64,000 nt of DNA, taken from positions 109,690,001 to 109,754,000 of the forward strand of contig NC_134102.1 of assembly GCF_000715075.1 (NCBI RefSeq), in the 5' to 3' direction. Every line of letters begins with the position of its first letter. Within the stretch, counting starts at the first letter, position 1. The position numbers were made by a program, and so were the translations under genes. Shown piece by piece: positions 1 to 12,377 of this stretch. Below the pieces are notes generated by a model that did no database searches, was not told the DNA's origin, and was given only the letters and a program-made list of their open reading frames with translations. The DNA comes from Nicotiana tabacum. Taxonomy: Eukaryota; Streptophyta; Magnoliopsida; Solanales; Solanaceae.

Positions 1-334
1 CTTTCACTTTTTCAACTTTCGCTGAAATGCTTCAAATCACCCTATGGACCTCCAAATCCAAATCTGGATGCACGCCTAAGTCCAAAATTACCATACAAAG
101 CTGTTGAAATCATCCAAAACCCATTCCGGAGCCGTTTACACAAAAGTCAAATTTCCGGTCAACTCTTACCACTTAAGCTTCCAAAACATGAATCCTTCTT
201 CCGGTTTGACTCTGAATCATCCGATAACTGAATTCAACCACGCACGGAAGTCAATACACATAATACGAAGCTGCTCAGGACCTTATGCTGCTGAACGAGA
301 CTTAAATTCTCAAAATGACCGGCCGGATCGATAC
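1..334 (-). mobile_element. Truncated end of a long LTR related to the LARD/TR-GAG family
   Basis: This stretch aligns by eye with the last ~330 bases of the long LTRs elsewhere in the window (for example 12060-12372 and 42900-43215). It shares the 'cctaagtccaaaatyaccata' block, the 'tccggtcaact' block and an ending close to gaccgg..ggtcgttaca, here mutated to end in atACA at 331-334. In the minus reading this is the beginning of the LTR. The rest lies off the window. No coding potential is seen. Confidence 0.6.
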
Positions 335-2035
335 AAAATGTTATGTCGTATCATGTTGATCGTTTGCTCCTATCCTTCTCAAGGATTGCTACATTTGGAA
401 CCGATTAGTCTACCATGCTTCATGCGTGCATTAAACTTTTTCCTTCAAGGACTTTAATTTTAATAAGAGCATTTGCAGCTGAAATATAATATTTAATTTT
501 GGATCAACAAATGCTTATGCATTTGACTTGATGATCATACTATTTGCTAGCTGCTTATTACATCCCCTAATGTTAGAAAAACTAACATATATTCCCAATC
601 TTCTTTGGGGAACCTATCTTTGTGCGTTGTGGTAGATAGTAAAAATATTTAATTTTTGATCCGGAACTAATTATGAGGAGAGGATTTATCATATCTTGTT
701 GGTTTGATGCATACAAGTGTTAATGTATGCAATATAGAAAATATTAGACCAATACAGAAAACATTATTCTCGTAAGCAATAGTTTACTCATTAATAATAG
801 GTATTCAATGCTAAACCGGCTTGGATATAAACCAGCTTTATCAAGATGAACTGTCTTGATTACATAATCCAAAAATTATGCTCTTAATTGAGAAAAACAA
901 TTTCAAATGCCAAATTGCAGATTGACAATAAACATACATGTAACCATCTTATATATGCATCTATAAGTGGTTCACATGATAGGTGAATGTGCCCACATTC
1001 ACCTTTTATATCTTCCAGAATTCAAGGGATTGTCCCAACTTTAGCTGGTATAATCAATTTATTATAAGAACAAGCAACCCAAGAGAATTTTTGAAGAATA
1101 TTCTAGTTCTTCAATATATGCTTATCATAATTCTCAATTAGCTCATCACACTTAAATCGGCTGGCAATATCGGTTATACCGACTAATAACTTATTTGCAC
1201 TTGAAAACTTCAAGTTGAGCATGGCATGTGCTATATTTTAGTAAGCTTCTGGTTTACTGTAGCTACTTTTGCCTCAGTAAAACTTCTAGTTTACTGTGAC
1301 TGCTTTTGCATTAGTAAACTTCTGATTTACTGTGACACGTGATGTAGTACAAATTGAAGAATAAGGCGGGTAACTTCTCACATACATATTATTTTAACTC
1401 CTATGATTGTGGAAATATGAAGATGTTCAATCTTTCAATCATTTGTAGTCTCAGTATGATAATCATTTGTATTAGTAAACTTCGGATTTACTACAACATA
1501 TGCTTTGACCACAATCATATAATATGAATGACATATTTGTATATAAGCTCTTCGAGAGCTTTCATTTATTATCAACAATTTAACATTATTCAGACACTAC
1601 TAGTGTCATGTGTCTTTTAAAAAAATAGTTAGCTCTTAAGAACTTTTTGATATATTTTGTACTATTCAATATTGTTCATACACTTCTAGTATCATGAGAG
1701 AAAATATAATCAAATGAACAATATAAAGACAATTCTAAATTTATAAATGACCAAAATTAAGAATTTCAGCATTTTTACCGCCAACTTTGTGACAGATGTC
1801 TCCTTAAATCAAATATAAGCAAAAAGCTCAAATTACTTTACACAAATTTGGCCACTCCAAACGTAAGTGATATCTACATTACTATTGTCAAGAAGAAAAG
1901 CGCACCACTTCAAGGATATAATCTACCTTGCGATACTTGGAATAAACAAGATCTAACCACGAACATAAGAGTGTCGCCTTACATCAAAGGTGGACACTGA
2001 AATAGAAATTAAATTCGAAGTAAGTGCTCAAAATG
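335..2035 (-). pseudogene. Degenerate Ty1-copia (Ale/Retrofit-like) pol remnant, unit 1
   Basis: Short minus-strand stretches in shifting frames resemble consecutive parts of a plant copia polyprotein and lie in the right order. A GAG-pre-integrase-like stretch with VNPKFTNTNDYH-type wording lies at about 1500-1230. An integrase-core-like stretch lies at about 1085-820, with IKGECGHIHLSCEP and IRWLHVCLLS wording and a decayed LDNAGEF site. An integrase C-terminal stretch with QRRLGIYV lies at about 655-545, followed by RMKHGRLIGSK at 430-383. Stops and frameshifts are everywhere, so it is dead. It lacks a block of about 0.9 kb present in unit 2 (about 25014-25923). The family name rests on remembered copia protein wording. 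Confidence 0.6.
1239..1335 (-). repeat. Tandem ~36-bp repeat in copia remnant (3 copies)
   Basis: The motif agtaaacttctgatttactg recurs at about 1239, 1277 and 1313, with an outlier near 1471. On the minus strand each unit reads roughly V-N-Q-K-F-T, a codon-level echo of the pre-integrase segment. The matching array in unit 2 has more copies. Confidence 0.65.
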
Positions 2036-2877
2036 TGTCACGACCCAAAATCCAACTAGTCGTGATGGAACCTAACCCAACCCGCTAGGTAAGCCAACTT
2101 TGAACTATCCAATTCCAATAACAATTATTAAAGCAATTTAGGTAAATAAAGATCTTAATCTTATACAATCCACAAGAACTGGTAGTACAAATCATGAGCT
2201 TCTAAGAATAGAGTATACAAAGAGGAAATGAAATAATTACATAGTCTATTTGAATAATACATAAACAAAGCTTTTATAAATCTAAGGCTACCATGAACAA
2301 GAGGCAGCTACAACAGGAACGCAGGTACATCTTCAAATCCCGCAACCATCGAGCACAGCAGCCAACATCTGCACGCAATGTGCAGAAGTGTAGTATCAGT
2401 ACAACCGACCCCATGTACTAAGTAAGTAACAAACCTAGCCTTAGGTTGAAAGTAGTGACGAGCTTCTACCAAGGTTGGGTCCAAACCCACTAGTCAACAA
2501 CAGTCCATAACAACATAAAGCAAATAATACCAGAAGTAACTCAGAGATAAAATGCTCAGCCAAATCATGATTTCAAAAATAATAGTTCTTCCTTTCAAGT
2601 ACATCAGTGAAAACCCAAATCGTTTGCCGAAGTTGTCAAAAAAATTAATAAGTTTGAAAACAAAAAAATTTCCCAAAAATCCTTTCAATAATAAATGAGA
2701 TGTTTCATTTTCCTTCCAGATAACCCGTGTAAAAACAAATGCATCACTATTCCCATCTATCAAAATGTGTGAGAAATCATGAAAGATGTGATGTTGTACA
2801 GCATGAGGAAAATACATCTATATGCATGTATGTCATGTGTGCATACTAATGCGATGCAACTCAGTGATAAAATCATA

Positions 2878-3010
2878 AGCAGCCCCTCGGGCTTACCTCA
2901 TAATCACTCGTAAACAGCCCTTTGGGCATACGTCATAATCACTCGTAAACAGCCCCTCGGGCATACCTCACAATCACTCGTAAATAGCCCATCAAGCATA
3001 CCTCACAACC
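2878..3010. repeat. Minisatellite inside LARD LTR (~36-bp unit)
   Basis: About four imperfect copies of a unit reading cagcccctcgggcatacctc followed by acaatcactcgtaaa. Homologous arrays occur at about 9865-10000, 53200-53330 and 60168-60305 in the other LARD LTRs. Confidence 0.75.
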
Positions 3011-4319
3011 ACCCATGCCTCCCAGTCACTCAACACTCGAAACACGCACTCCGTAGGTACCTGCGCTCACTGGAGTTGTGTACAGACTCCGAATGGGGTC
3101 CTACAGCCCAAGCGCTATAATCTGCACGAAAAACTCACGTGCTGCACAGACAACTCACGTGCAATAATATCATATCGGAATCCGCACGGACAACTCACGT
3201 GCCATAATAAGCCATTAAGGCCTGCTGCAGGCGAGCAGCCCCGATCCATATAATAGTAATAATATATATATAAAGCCAACATGGTCTGTTGCGGCGTGCA
3301 GCTCGATCCCAAAAATATCCTCACAATCAGGCCCTCGGCCTCCCACAGTCATCAATCTCTCCAGTCTCTCTCTCATGGGCTCACAATGTCATGAGAATAG
3401 CCCAAAAATGATGATATGGTGTATCAATAAATAACAACAGAGACTGAAATATGATATGCAATGAAATGAATATGACTGATTTTGAATTTTCAATTAAAAC
3501 AAATAATTCACAGTAATATGACCTTCGTGGGTCCCAATAATACTGGCACATAGCCTCAACATGATTTTTAATATGTTTTTCATCTCAATTTCTTTAACAC
3601 ATAAAACTGCATGGAAAATGCCAAGATTATTGAACTACAAAATTCCACAGAAACAATTATGTCACAATTTTTATAGTGCATGTCCACACGCCCGTCACCT
3701 AGCATGTGCGTCACCTCCCAACGATTTACATAATATATATATTCAGGGTTCATACCCTCAGCTCCAAGATTAGAAGAGTTACTTACCTCGAACAAGCCGA
3801 ATCCAATGTCGAGCAAGCTAAACAATGCTCCAGAAATTCCATTCTGCCCGTAACAACTTCCGAACCGCTCGAATCTAGTCACAATTAATTTGATTCAGTC
3901 AACCCAAATTATAGGAATTTATTCCATATCAAAATACTAATTTTTCCACAAAATCCGAAATTACACTCAAAAATCGCCCGTGGGGCCCATATCTTGGAAC
4001 CCGATAAAAGTTACAAAATATGAACGCCCATTCAACCACGAGTCCAACCATACAAATTTTACTCAAATCTGACATCAACTCGACCCTCAAATCTCCAAAT
4101 TAAACCAAGAGGTTTTCACAATTTTTCAACTTAATTCACCAATTAAATATTAAAAACAACCATGGATTCGGGTAATTTAACTAATATTGAGTTAAGAATA
4201 CTTACCCCGTTATTTTCTCTGAAAATCTCCCAAAAATTGCCTCTTCCCGAGCTCCAATCCGTCAAAAATGAAAAATGGGACGAAGTCCCATTTTCAGAAC
4301 TTAAACTCTTTGCCTAGTC

Positions 4320-4740
4320 ATTTGCTTTACGCGATCGCGAACATCCCCACACGATCGCAAAGAATAGTTTTCCACTGACCAGATTTTTTTAATCGCGATC
4401 GCGGAAATGACCTCGCGATCGTGAAGCACAAAGTAAACTGTCCATACATTTTACCCTACGCGAACGCGAAATCACTCACACGATCGCGGATCACTGCCTC
4501 TCAAGCCTACGCAAACACGTTCAGCCATATGCGATCGCGTAGAGCAATTGCCTCCCTTCATCTACTGATCAAATCCTTCTACGCGAACGCGACCTCATCC
4601 ACGCGTTCGTGAAGCACAACTTAATACACTTACGCGATCGCGTTCCTTTCTCTGCGACCGCATAGAACAAAAATACCCCTGCTCCAAATAAGCTTACGCG
4701 ATCGCATCCCAATCTTCGCGATCACAAAGAAAGTTTGGAA
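4320..4740. repeat. CpG-rich cgcgatcgcg palindrome array in LTR
   Basis: Roughly fourteen degenerate copies of tacgcgatcgcgaa (a near-palindrome with the core CGATCG or CGAACG) are spread over ~420 bp of otherwise A/T-rich LTR. Equivalent arrays lie at about 11330-11665, 54636-55035 and 61630-61975. The same relative place in the TR-GAG LTR holds an unrelated ccgcgg array. Confidence 0.75.
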
Positions 4741-5430
4741 CACCAGAAATCAGCAGCTACCAGCAGTGCAAAAATGAAGGAAAAATAATCCGAATACCAT
4801 CTGAAACACGCCCAAGCCCCTCAGGACCTCAACCAAATATACCAACAAGTCTTAAAACATCATATAAACTTAGTCGAGTCTTCAAATCACATCCAACAAC
4901 ACTAAAAATATGAATCATACCCCAATTCAAGCCTAATGAACTTTGAAATTTCAAGTTTCCCCAAACAACGCCGAAACCTATCAAATCACATCCGATTGGC
5001 CTCAAATTTTGCACACAAGTCATAAATTACATAACATACCTATTAAAATGTTCAAAATTGAATTTCGACCCTGATATCAAAAAGTCAACTCCCCGGTCAA
5101 ACTGTCCAAAAATTCAACTTTCGTCATTTCAAGCCTAATTCTACTATGGACCTCCAAATAATTTTTCGGACATGCTCCTAAGTCCAAAATCACCATACGG
5201 AGCTATTGGAATCATCAAAATTAAATTCCGAGGTCGTTTACACATAAGTGAATATCCGGTCAACTTTTTCAACTTAAGTTTTCAGTTATGAGACTGTCTC
5301 ATTTCACTCCGAAATTCTTCCGGGCCCAAACCAAACCTAATAAGTTATAAATCAATTGTAAGGAATAAATTGAGCAGTAAATGGGGAAAACGGGGTTGTG
5401 ATATGCATAACGACCGGGCGGGTCGTTACA

Positions 5431-8400
5431 TTCTTCCCCACTCAAACATACGTTTGTCCTCGAATGTGCCAAGAGTTGTTCTTAACCTTCAAAACCTTCA
5501 AATCTCTATTCCATCTTACCACACACGTACCCGGGGGTGAACCCATGTCACCCTATTCCATATGAGCTTGACAACTCAATACAACTGAAATCATTGATTT
5601 AACTTTAGCCCATAAACCTTAGAATTTAATTTCCAACCTTAAGAATTTTGTTGAAGACACGAATCTTACATTTACACCCTGTATGTGTTTGAACAAGTTG
5701 TATCAAGCCATAACCATAACCATAACCACAGACATAATCACCTAACATATTACACAACTCGCATGCTCATAGCACCATTCCTGACCACAGTGACTACTCC
5801 AAAACTAACCAAATACTAGTATTAAACCCATATCGAACCAAACCTCATCCCAAAACCTTCTTACACTGTTGATAATAAAAGAAACATGCAAAATTTCATG
5901 ACCACTTACCAGATCAACAAGTCACGGAGCTCTCTCGCCCCAACCAGAACCATAATCACTTTCTGAGCCGACTCTCAATATTATACTCCTGAATATACCG
6001 AAATCAAACCTGATACTACCCATTCTAGGTCCAATGACCTTATATTACTAAACACAATTGTTCCATAGACATGTCGCACCAATATAACATCAGAGCCACA
6101 ACTCGTGCTATCCGTGCACTAATACGCAGCAATTCAAATGTACCTAGTCATGGAAAATGACTCAAATGAGAGAACTGCCCCGCCATATTAACAAGTACCG
6201 CCACAACAAAATGCTGAAAATTCATCATACATTGTGGAACCATCACCCGATTCTAACACAAGGTTCATACCTTAACATAACTCCGCTGCAATGCGTGACC
6301 CCATCCAAACGCTGGTCCATAATATATACCTCGAGCCACCCCACTCAAAATCAATAACCACAGAGAGACAAATGACAAAAAATACCACACAAAACTTGAA
6401 AGAACATAACCATTACGCAATCGATCATGCAATACCCAAATACTCATCACGCTCAAATTCCGCTATAAAGCTCAAATAGAACCGCACCATCTGTGCACAT
6501 AACCAATGAATCACAACTCCTTGTAGCATAAAGGAGTAACTCACAGATCATTTCAGAACACGAATAAGTTCAACATCAACCGAATGACACATCCCTCAAC
6601 AATAGCAGTATGGAGCCAACCATTCCGGCTCGGTGTAGAATACACATCTTAATTGGGCCTACCAATGGACCCCCAAATCAACTTGGGTTACCCAAAAATA
6701 GATAAAAAAAATCCCTCCGAAAATCCATAATGATTGAATCATAACACATTCTATCATCTGGTTAGCTCCGGCCACAACTTCACAGTCCAAAACCATAAAA
6801 CAATCTGCTCCTGAGAACTCCCAATCTCCAAATCCATAAAACACACGAATCACCATATTGGATTCTATCTCCACTGCCCGAATGCCTAACACCTCTCTCA
6901 TACACGATCATCCCACGAGAAATACTTTAAAAGTTCTTTCATGCCACTTGGAAAAATTTGAATATCAGCAGTCTATCAACCATGTGAGTACCGTAATACT
7001 AATTAAACATCCGTAAGTCAAAATACAATGTGCCTTCTGAAATATGCACCCTTCTCATACAACACCAAGTAGTAATCGTATTCATCTAGTCATTTGGAAC
7101 TGCCCATGTTGTCTAAGAATTCATGACCATTCAGTCCAGACTTCGTTACCTTCCTTCAAGACTGAACTGCCACGTTGTACATGTAAATCTAACTCCCGCA
7201 CAACACATAACATCTATCTTACCATCATGTAAAAAGCACAAGAATCTCATTATCAACTCTGGTCACCGGCAAATTACATATCCGGTTAGTTAGAAACCTT
7301 CCTCTTGCTTCCTTTCAGGAGGAAATCACAATACACAACACGTTTCCCACACTATTAGAAAATATCTGGTTCGAACCATGGTAGAAACCATCAAAACATC
7401 TTTAGAGTCTCACCACATCATAATTACCCATATAAATACCACAACCGAAACACTCACTTTAAGAATACCTTATTTGAGTCTAAGGCCGTTTCATTCACCT
7501 TCCTGATACCATAATATAAAATCCATAATGATATACATAAATGACACAAGTTTCGACACCATCCAACTTAAATCTCAAATTTTAGCCGCAAACAAATCCG
7601 CCAAAAATTCTCAATTGTTACATATAAATCTCGAATCCATTAGAACTTTCTCGAGAATCACCCCCTTTGTTCACATCCACATTACACCGCCCAAATGGGC
7701 CAAATGACATGTGCCCCATTAGCACAATAACTCTCAAAGAAGTAACTCTACTTTAATACCAACTATCAAATTCATACTCCGTGCGCACTACATCATTCAC
7801 AAATAATAACTCACTCATCCCACGATTTTCATATATTCATAAGTGAAATACAACCCGTATCCAGGAATTTCCTTATTCGAGTCATCATCGATCTCAACTT
7901 TTGCAAGTCATAACTAACCTACCAGTATGTCTCAGCCCAAAACTAAACCTTTACATATAATCATGAAATTGAATTATCAATAGCAGGCTCCCCCACTTGG
8001 CTCAAAGCCATAGATTAAAATATTCCATAACTCACAATAACAATACTCTAATACTGCCATAATGCCACAGTCAGTTCAACGAAACTTCTTCTCAAACTTG
8101 TGCAATGCCAACAATAAAAATACCCCAAATCAGTCGTTAAGCTCGCAATCATTCTCTTGACACTCAAGTCAACTTCCTCAGCCAGATTCAAATTCAAATC
8201 TCCACACATACGCCGTGTTGGCAGAAAAGAAACCCTTCATTCACGTTACAAGGAACACACCTACGTAGATTACTCTCCAGGAGATAACCCACCTCCCTAG
8301 CCTCCAATTGGCATCTTGTTATATCTTTTCGCAGCCACAATTTCTACGCAATCACTAAATCTTTCTGAGTTCAAACTCATTAACTAGACATAAGAGTTTA

Positions 8401-9022
8401 ATTTGTCCCAAAATTTAAACACGTGAAAGATCTTTCAAAACATTCACATTCGAGACTGTACGTCACATCAAAACAAAAATCAAGCACCCAATGGCCTTTC
8501 CTTTACATTTCACAGAAACACTTCTGGTCACATTCAAATCGTCTTAACACATCCCGTAGTTACATCGTACTCATCACAAGGCCATTCCACTACTCATCGA
8601 GCCACAAATTCCACTCATAGGGACATTACCGGACATACGAGTCCAAATGTACAAGTTCTCACAACAGAAACTACCGAGCCTAAGCTACGGTCTAACCCCG
8701 GCCTCAAGTCCTCCAGACTGACCAATCACCAAAACACAGAATACTCATCTCGAACTTCATTCATGGAATCACAAGCCGGCGATGCACAGCTGATACCGAG
8801 CGCTCATGTGCGCATACGAATACATGAAAGGAATTCAAAGAGTTATGTCCCAAGCCGAATCAATCTCGCACGATAAGGAAAGAAAGATGGGAAGTATATA
8901 TCCTAAATGCCATGTAGCCTCTCGAAGATAAGTATGGACGTCATCATACCGATCCGCAAGACTCTACTAGACACTTGCTCATGACTTATAGAACCTATGA
9001 ACCTAGAGCTCTGATACCACCT
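5431..9022 (-). other. Non-coding interior of LARD copy 1
   Basis: About 3.6 kb between the LTRs. No open frame on either strand exceeds ~80 residues and none shows gag, protease, RT or integrase motifs. The right end (about 8905-9010, the 5' leader in minus reading) matches the leader of the gag-only element at 39700-39815, including 'gatccgcaagactctactag', so the two families share a 5' leader. The polypurine tract is at 5431-5443. Confidence 0.75.
9008..9019 (-). other. tRNA-Met primer-binding site of LARD copy 1
   Basis: The minus strand reads TGGTATCAGAGC, complementary to the 3' end of plant initiator tRNA-Met, three bases from the LTR edge at 9023. Confidence 0.85.
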
Positions 9023-12000
9023 TGTCACGACCCAAAATCTAACTAGTCGTGATGGCACCTAACCCAACCTGCTAGGTAAGCCAATTTTCAACTATCCAAT
9101 TCCAATAACAATTATTAAAGCAATTTAAGTAAATAAAGATCTTAATCTTATACAATCCCCAAGAACTGGTAGTACAAATCACGAGCTTCTAAGAATAGAG
9201 TATACAAAGCGAAATGAAATAATTACATAGTCTGTTTGAATAATACATAAACAGAGCTTTTATAAATCTAAGGCTACCATGAACAAGAGGCAGCTACAAC
9301 GGGAACACAGGTACATCTTCAAATCCCGCAACCATCGAGCACATCAGCCAATATCTGCACGCAATGTGCAGAAGTGTAGTATCAGTACAACCGACCCCAT
9401 GTACTGAGTAAATAACAAACCTAGCCTTAGGTTGAAAGTAGTGACGAGCTTCTACCAAGGTCGGGTCCAAACCCACTAGTCCACAACAGTCCATAACAAC
9501 ATAAAGCAAATAATACCAGAAGTAACTCAGAGATAAAATGCTCAGCCAAATCATGATTTCAAAACAAATAGTTTTTCCTTTCAAGTACATCAGTGAAAAC
9601 CCAAATCGTTTGCCAAAGTTGTCGAAAAAATGAATAAGTTTGAAAACAATAATTTTTCCCAAAATTCCATTCAATAATAAATGAGATGTTTCATTTTCCT
9701 TCCAGATAACACGTGTAAAAACAAATGCATCACTATGCCCATCTGTCAAAATGTGTGAGAAATCATGAATGATGTGATGCTGTACAGCATGAGGAAAATA
9801 CATCTTTATGCATGTATATCATGTGTGCATGCCAATGCGATGCAACTCAGTGATAAAATCATAAACAGCCCCTCGAGCTTACCTCACAATCACTCGTAAA
9901 TAGCCCCTCGAACACACCTCACAATCACTTGTAAACAGCCCCTCGGGCATACCTCACAATCACTCGTAAACAGCTTCTCGGGCATACCTCACAATCACTC
10001 ATGCCTCCCAGTTACTCAGCACTCGGCACTCGACACTCGGCACTCGCACTCAGTAGGTACTTGCGCTCACTGGAGGTGTGTACAGACTCTGGAGGGGCTC
10101 CTACAGCCCAAGCACTATAATCTGCATGGGTAACTAACGTGCTGCACGGACAACTCACGTGCAATAATATCATATCAGAATCCGCACGGACAACTCACGT
10201 GCCATAATAAGCCATTAAGGCCTACTGCAGGCGAGCAACCCGGATCCATATAATAGTAATAATATATATAAAGCCAACATGGCCTGTTGCGGCATGTAGC
10301 CCGATCCCAAATATATCCTCACAATCAGGCCCTCGGCCTCCCTCAGTCATAAATCTCTATAGTCTCTCTCTCATGGGCTCACAATGTCATGAGAATAGCC
10401 CAAAAATGATGATATGATGTATCAATAAATAACAACAGAGACTGAGATATGATATGCAATGAAATGAATATGACTGAGTATGAATTTTCAATTTAAACAA
10501 ATAATTCACAGCAATATGACCTTCGTGGGTTTCAATAATACTGGCACATAGCCTCAACATGATTTTTAATATGCTTTTCATCTCAATTTCTTTAACACAT
10601 AAAACTGTATGGAAAATGCCAAGATTATTTAACTACAAAATTCCACAGAAACAATTATGTCACAATTTTTATAGTGTACGCCCACACGCCCGTCACCTAG
10701 CATATGTGTCACCTCCCAACGATTTACATAATACATATATTCAGGGTTCATACCCTCAGTTCCAAGATTAGAAGAGTTACTTACCTCGAACAAGACGAAT
10801 CCAATGTCGAGCAAGCTAAACAATGCTCCAAAAATTCCATTCTGCGCGTAACAACTTCCGAACGGCTCAAATCTAGTCACAATTAATTTGATTCAGTCAA
10901 CCCAAATTATAGGAATTTATTCCATATCAAAATACTAATTTTTCCACAAAATCTTAAATTACACTCAAAAATCGCTCGTGGGGCCCACGTCTTGGAACCC
11001 GATAAAAGTTACAAAATATGAATGTTCATTCAACCACGAGTCCAACCATATAAATTTTACTCAAATCCGACATCAACTCGACCATCAAATCTCCAAATTA
11101 AACCAAGAGGGTTTTCATAATATTTTAACTTAATGCACCAATTAAATGTTAAAAACAACCATGGATTCGGGTAATTTAACTAATATTGAGTTAAGTACAC
11201 TTACCCCATTGTTTCTTCTGAAAATCTCCCAAAAATCGCCTCTTCCCGAGCTCCAATCCGTAAAAAATGCAAAATGGGACGAAGTCCCATTTTCAGAACT
11301 TAAACTCTCTGCCCAGTCATTTTGCTTTACGCGATCGCGAACATCCCCACGCGATCGTGAAGAATAGTTTTCCATTGCCCACACATTTTACCCTACGCAA
11401 ACGCGAAATCACTCACGCGATCGCGGATCGCTGCCTCTCAAACCTACGCGAACGCGTTCAACCCCATGCGATCGCGTATAGCAATTGCCTCCCTTCATCT
11501 CCGATCAAATCCTTCTACGCGAACGTGACCTCATCCACGCGTTCGCGAAGCATGGCTTAATACACTTACGCGATCGCATTCCTTTCTCTGCGACCACATA
11601 GAACAAAAATACCACTACCCCAAATAAGCTTATGCGATCCCGTCCCAATCTTCGCGATCACGAGGAAGGTTTGGAACACCAGAAATCAGCTGCTACCAAC
11701 AGTGCAAAAATGAAGGAAAAATAATCCGAATACCATACAAAACACCCCCGAGCCCCTCGGGACCTCAACCAAATATACCAACAAGTCTTAAAACATCATA
11801 CGAACTTAGTTGAGTCTTCAAATCACATCCAACAACACTAAAAACACGAATCATTCCCCAATTCAAGCCAAATGAACTTTGAAATTTCAAGTTTGCACAA
11901 ACAACGCCGAAACCTATCAAATCAGGTCCGATTGACCTCAAAATTTGCACACAAGTCATAAATGACATCATAGACCTATTAAAATTTTTAGAATCGGATT

Positions 12001-12372
12001 TCAACCCCGATATCAGAAGTTCAACTCCCCGGTCAAACTTTCCAAAAATTCAACTTTCGCCATTTCAAGCCTAATTCTGCTACGGACCTCCAAATAATTT
12101 TCCAGACACGCTCCTAAGTCCAAAATCACCATACGGAGCTATTGGAATCATCAGAATTAAATTCCGAGGTCGTTTACACATAAGTGAATGTCCGGTCAAC
12201 TTTTCCACTTAAGTTTTCAATTATGAGACTAAGTATCTTATTTCACTCCGAAATCCTTCCTGGCCCGAACCAACTAACCCAATAAGTCATAAATTAATTG
12301 TAAGGCATAAATTGAGCAGAAAATGGGGAAAACGGGGCTGTGATACGCAAAATGACCGGTTGGGTCGTTACA
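9023..12372 (-). repeat. 5' LTR of LARD copy 1
   Basis: Direct repeat of 2036-5430, 3350 bp, beginning TGTCACGACCC and ending GTCGTTACA just before the target duplicate aaatg. It carries its own tandem array near 9865-10000, a short cactcggcactcga repeat near 10018-10050 and the cgatcg array near 11330-11665. Confidence 0.85.
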
Positions 12373-12377
12373 AAATG

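Larger units (their letters stand above)
2036..5430 (-). repeat. 3' LTR of LARD copy 1
   Basis: Direct repeat of 9023-12372, 3395 bp, differing by scattered substitutions and small indels. A TATA-rich stretch at 3245-3276 (minus strand ctttatatatatat) could be a core promoter in this orientation; that is a guess from sequence alone. Contains the 36-bp tandem array at 2878-3010 and the CpG-rich array at 4320-4740. Confidence 0.85.
2036..12372 (-). mobile_element. Complete LARD-type non-coding LTR retrotransposon, copy 1
   Basis: Two ~3.4-kb direct LTRs (2036-5430 and 9023-12372) flank a 3.6-kb interior. Both LTRs begin TGTCACGACCC and end GTCGTTACA on the + strand. The 5-bp target duplication aaatg lies at 2031-2035 and 12373-12377. 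A tRNA-Met primer-binding site (minus TGGTATCAGAGC, 9008-9019) and a polypurine tract (minus GAGTGGGGAAGAA, 5431-5443) set the orientation as minus. No gag or pol reading frame survives or is recognisable. Long LTRs with a non-coding interior fit a large retrotransposon derivative (LARD) that would need another element's proteins. Confidence 0.85.

Noticed and set aside
104..457. A 117-codon + frame at the left edge
   Set aside because: It overlaps the LTR tail and the antisense of the copia remnant; composition is that of non-coding repeat.
3580..3888. A ~100-codon minus frame recurring in all LARD LTRs (also 54203-53901 and others)
   Set aside because: Present only because the LTRs are repeated; no start context, no known domain, and truncated in some copies.
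4320..4740. Possible CRISPR array because of short repeats with similar spacing
   Set aside because: The units are degenerate and palindromic with no distinct spacers, and sit inside an LTR of a plant retrotransposon.
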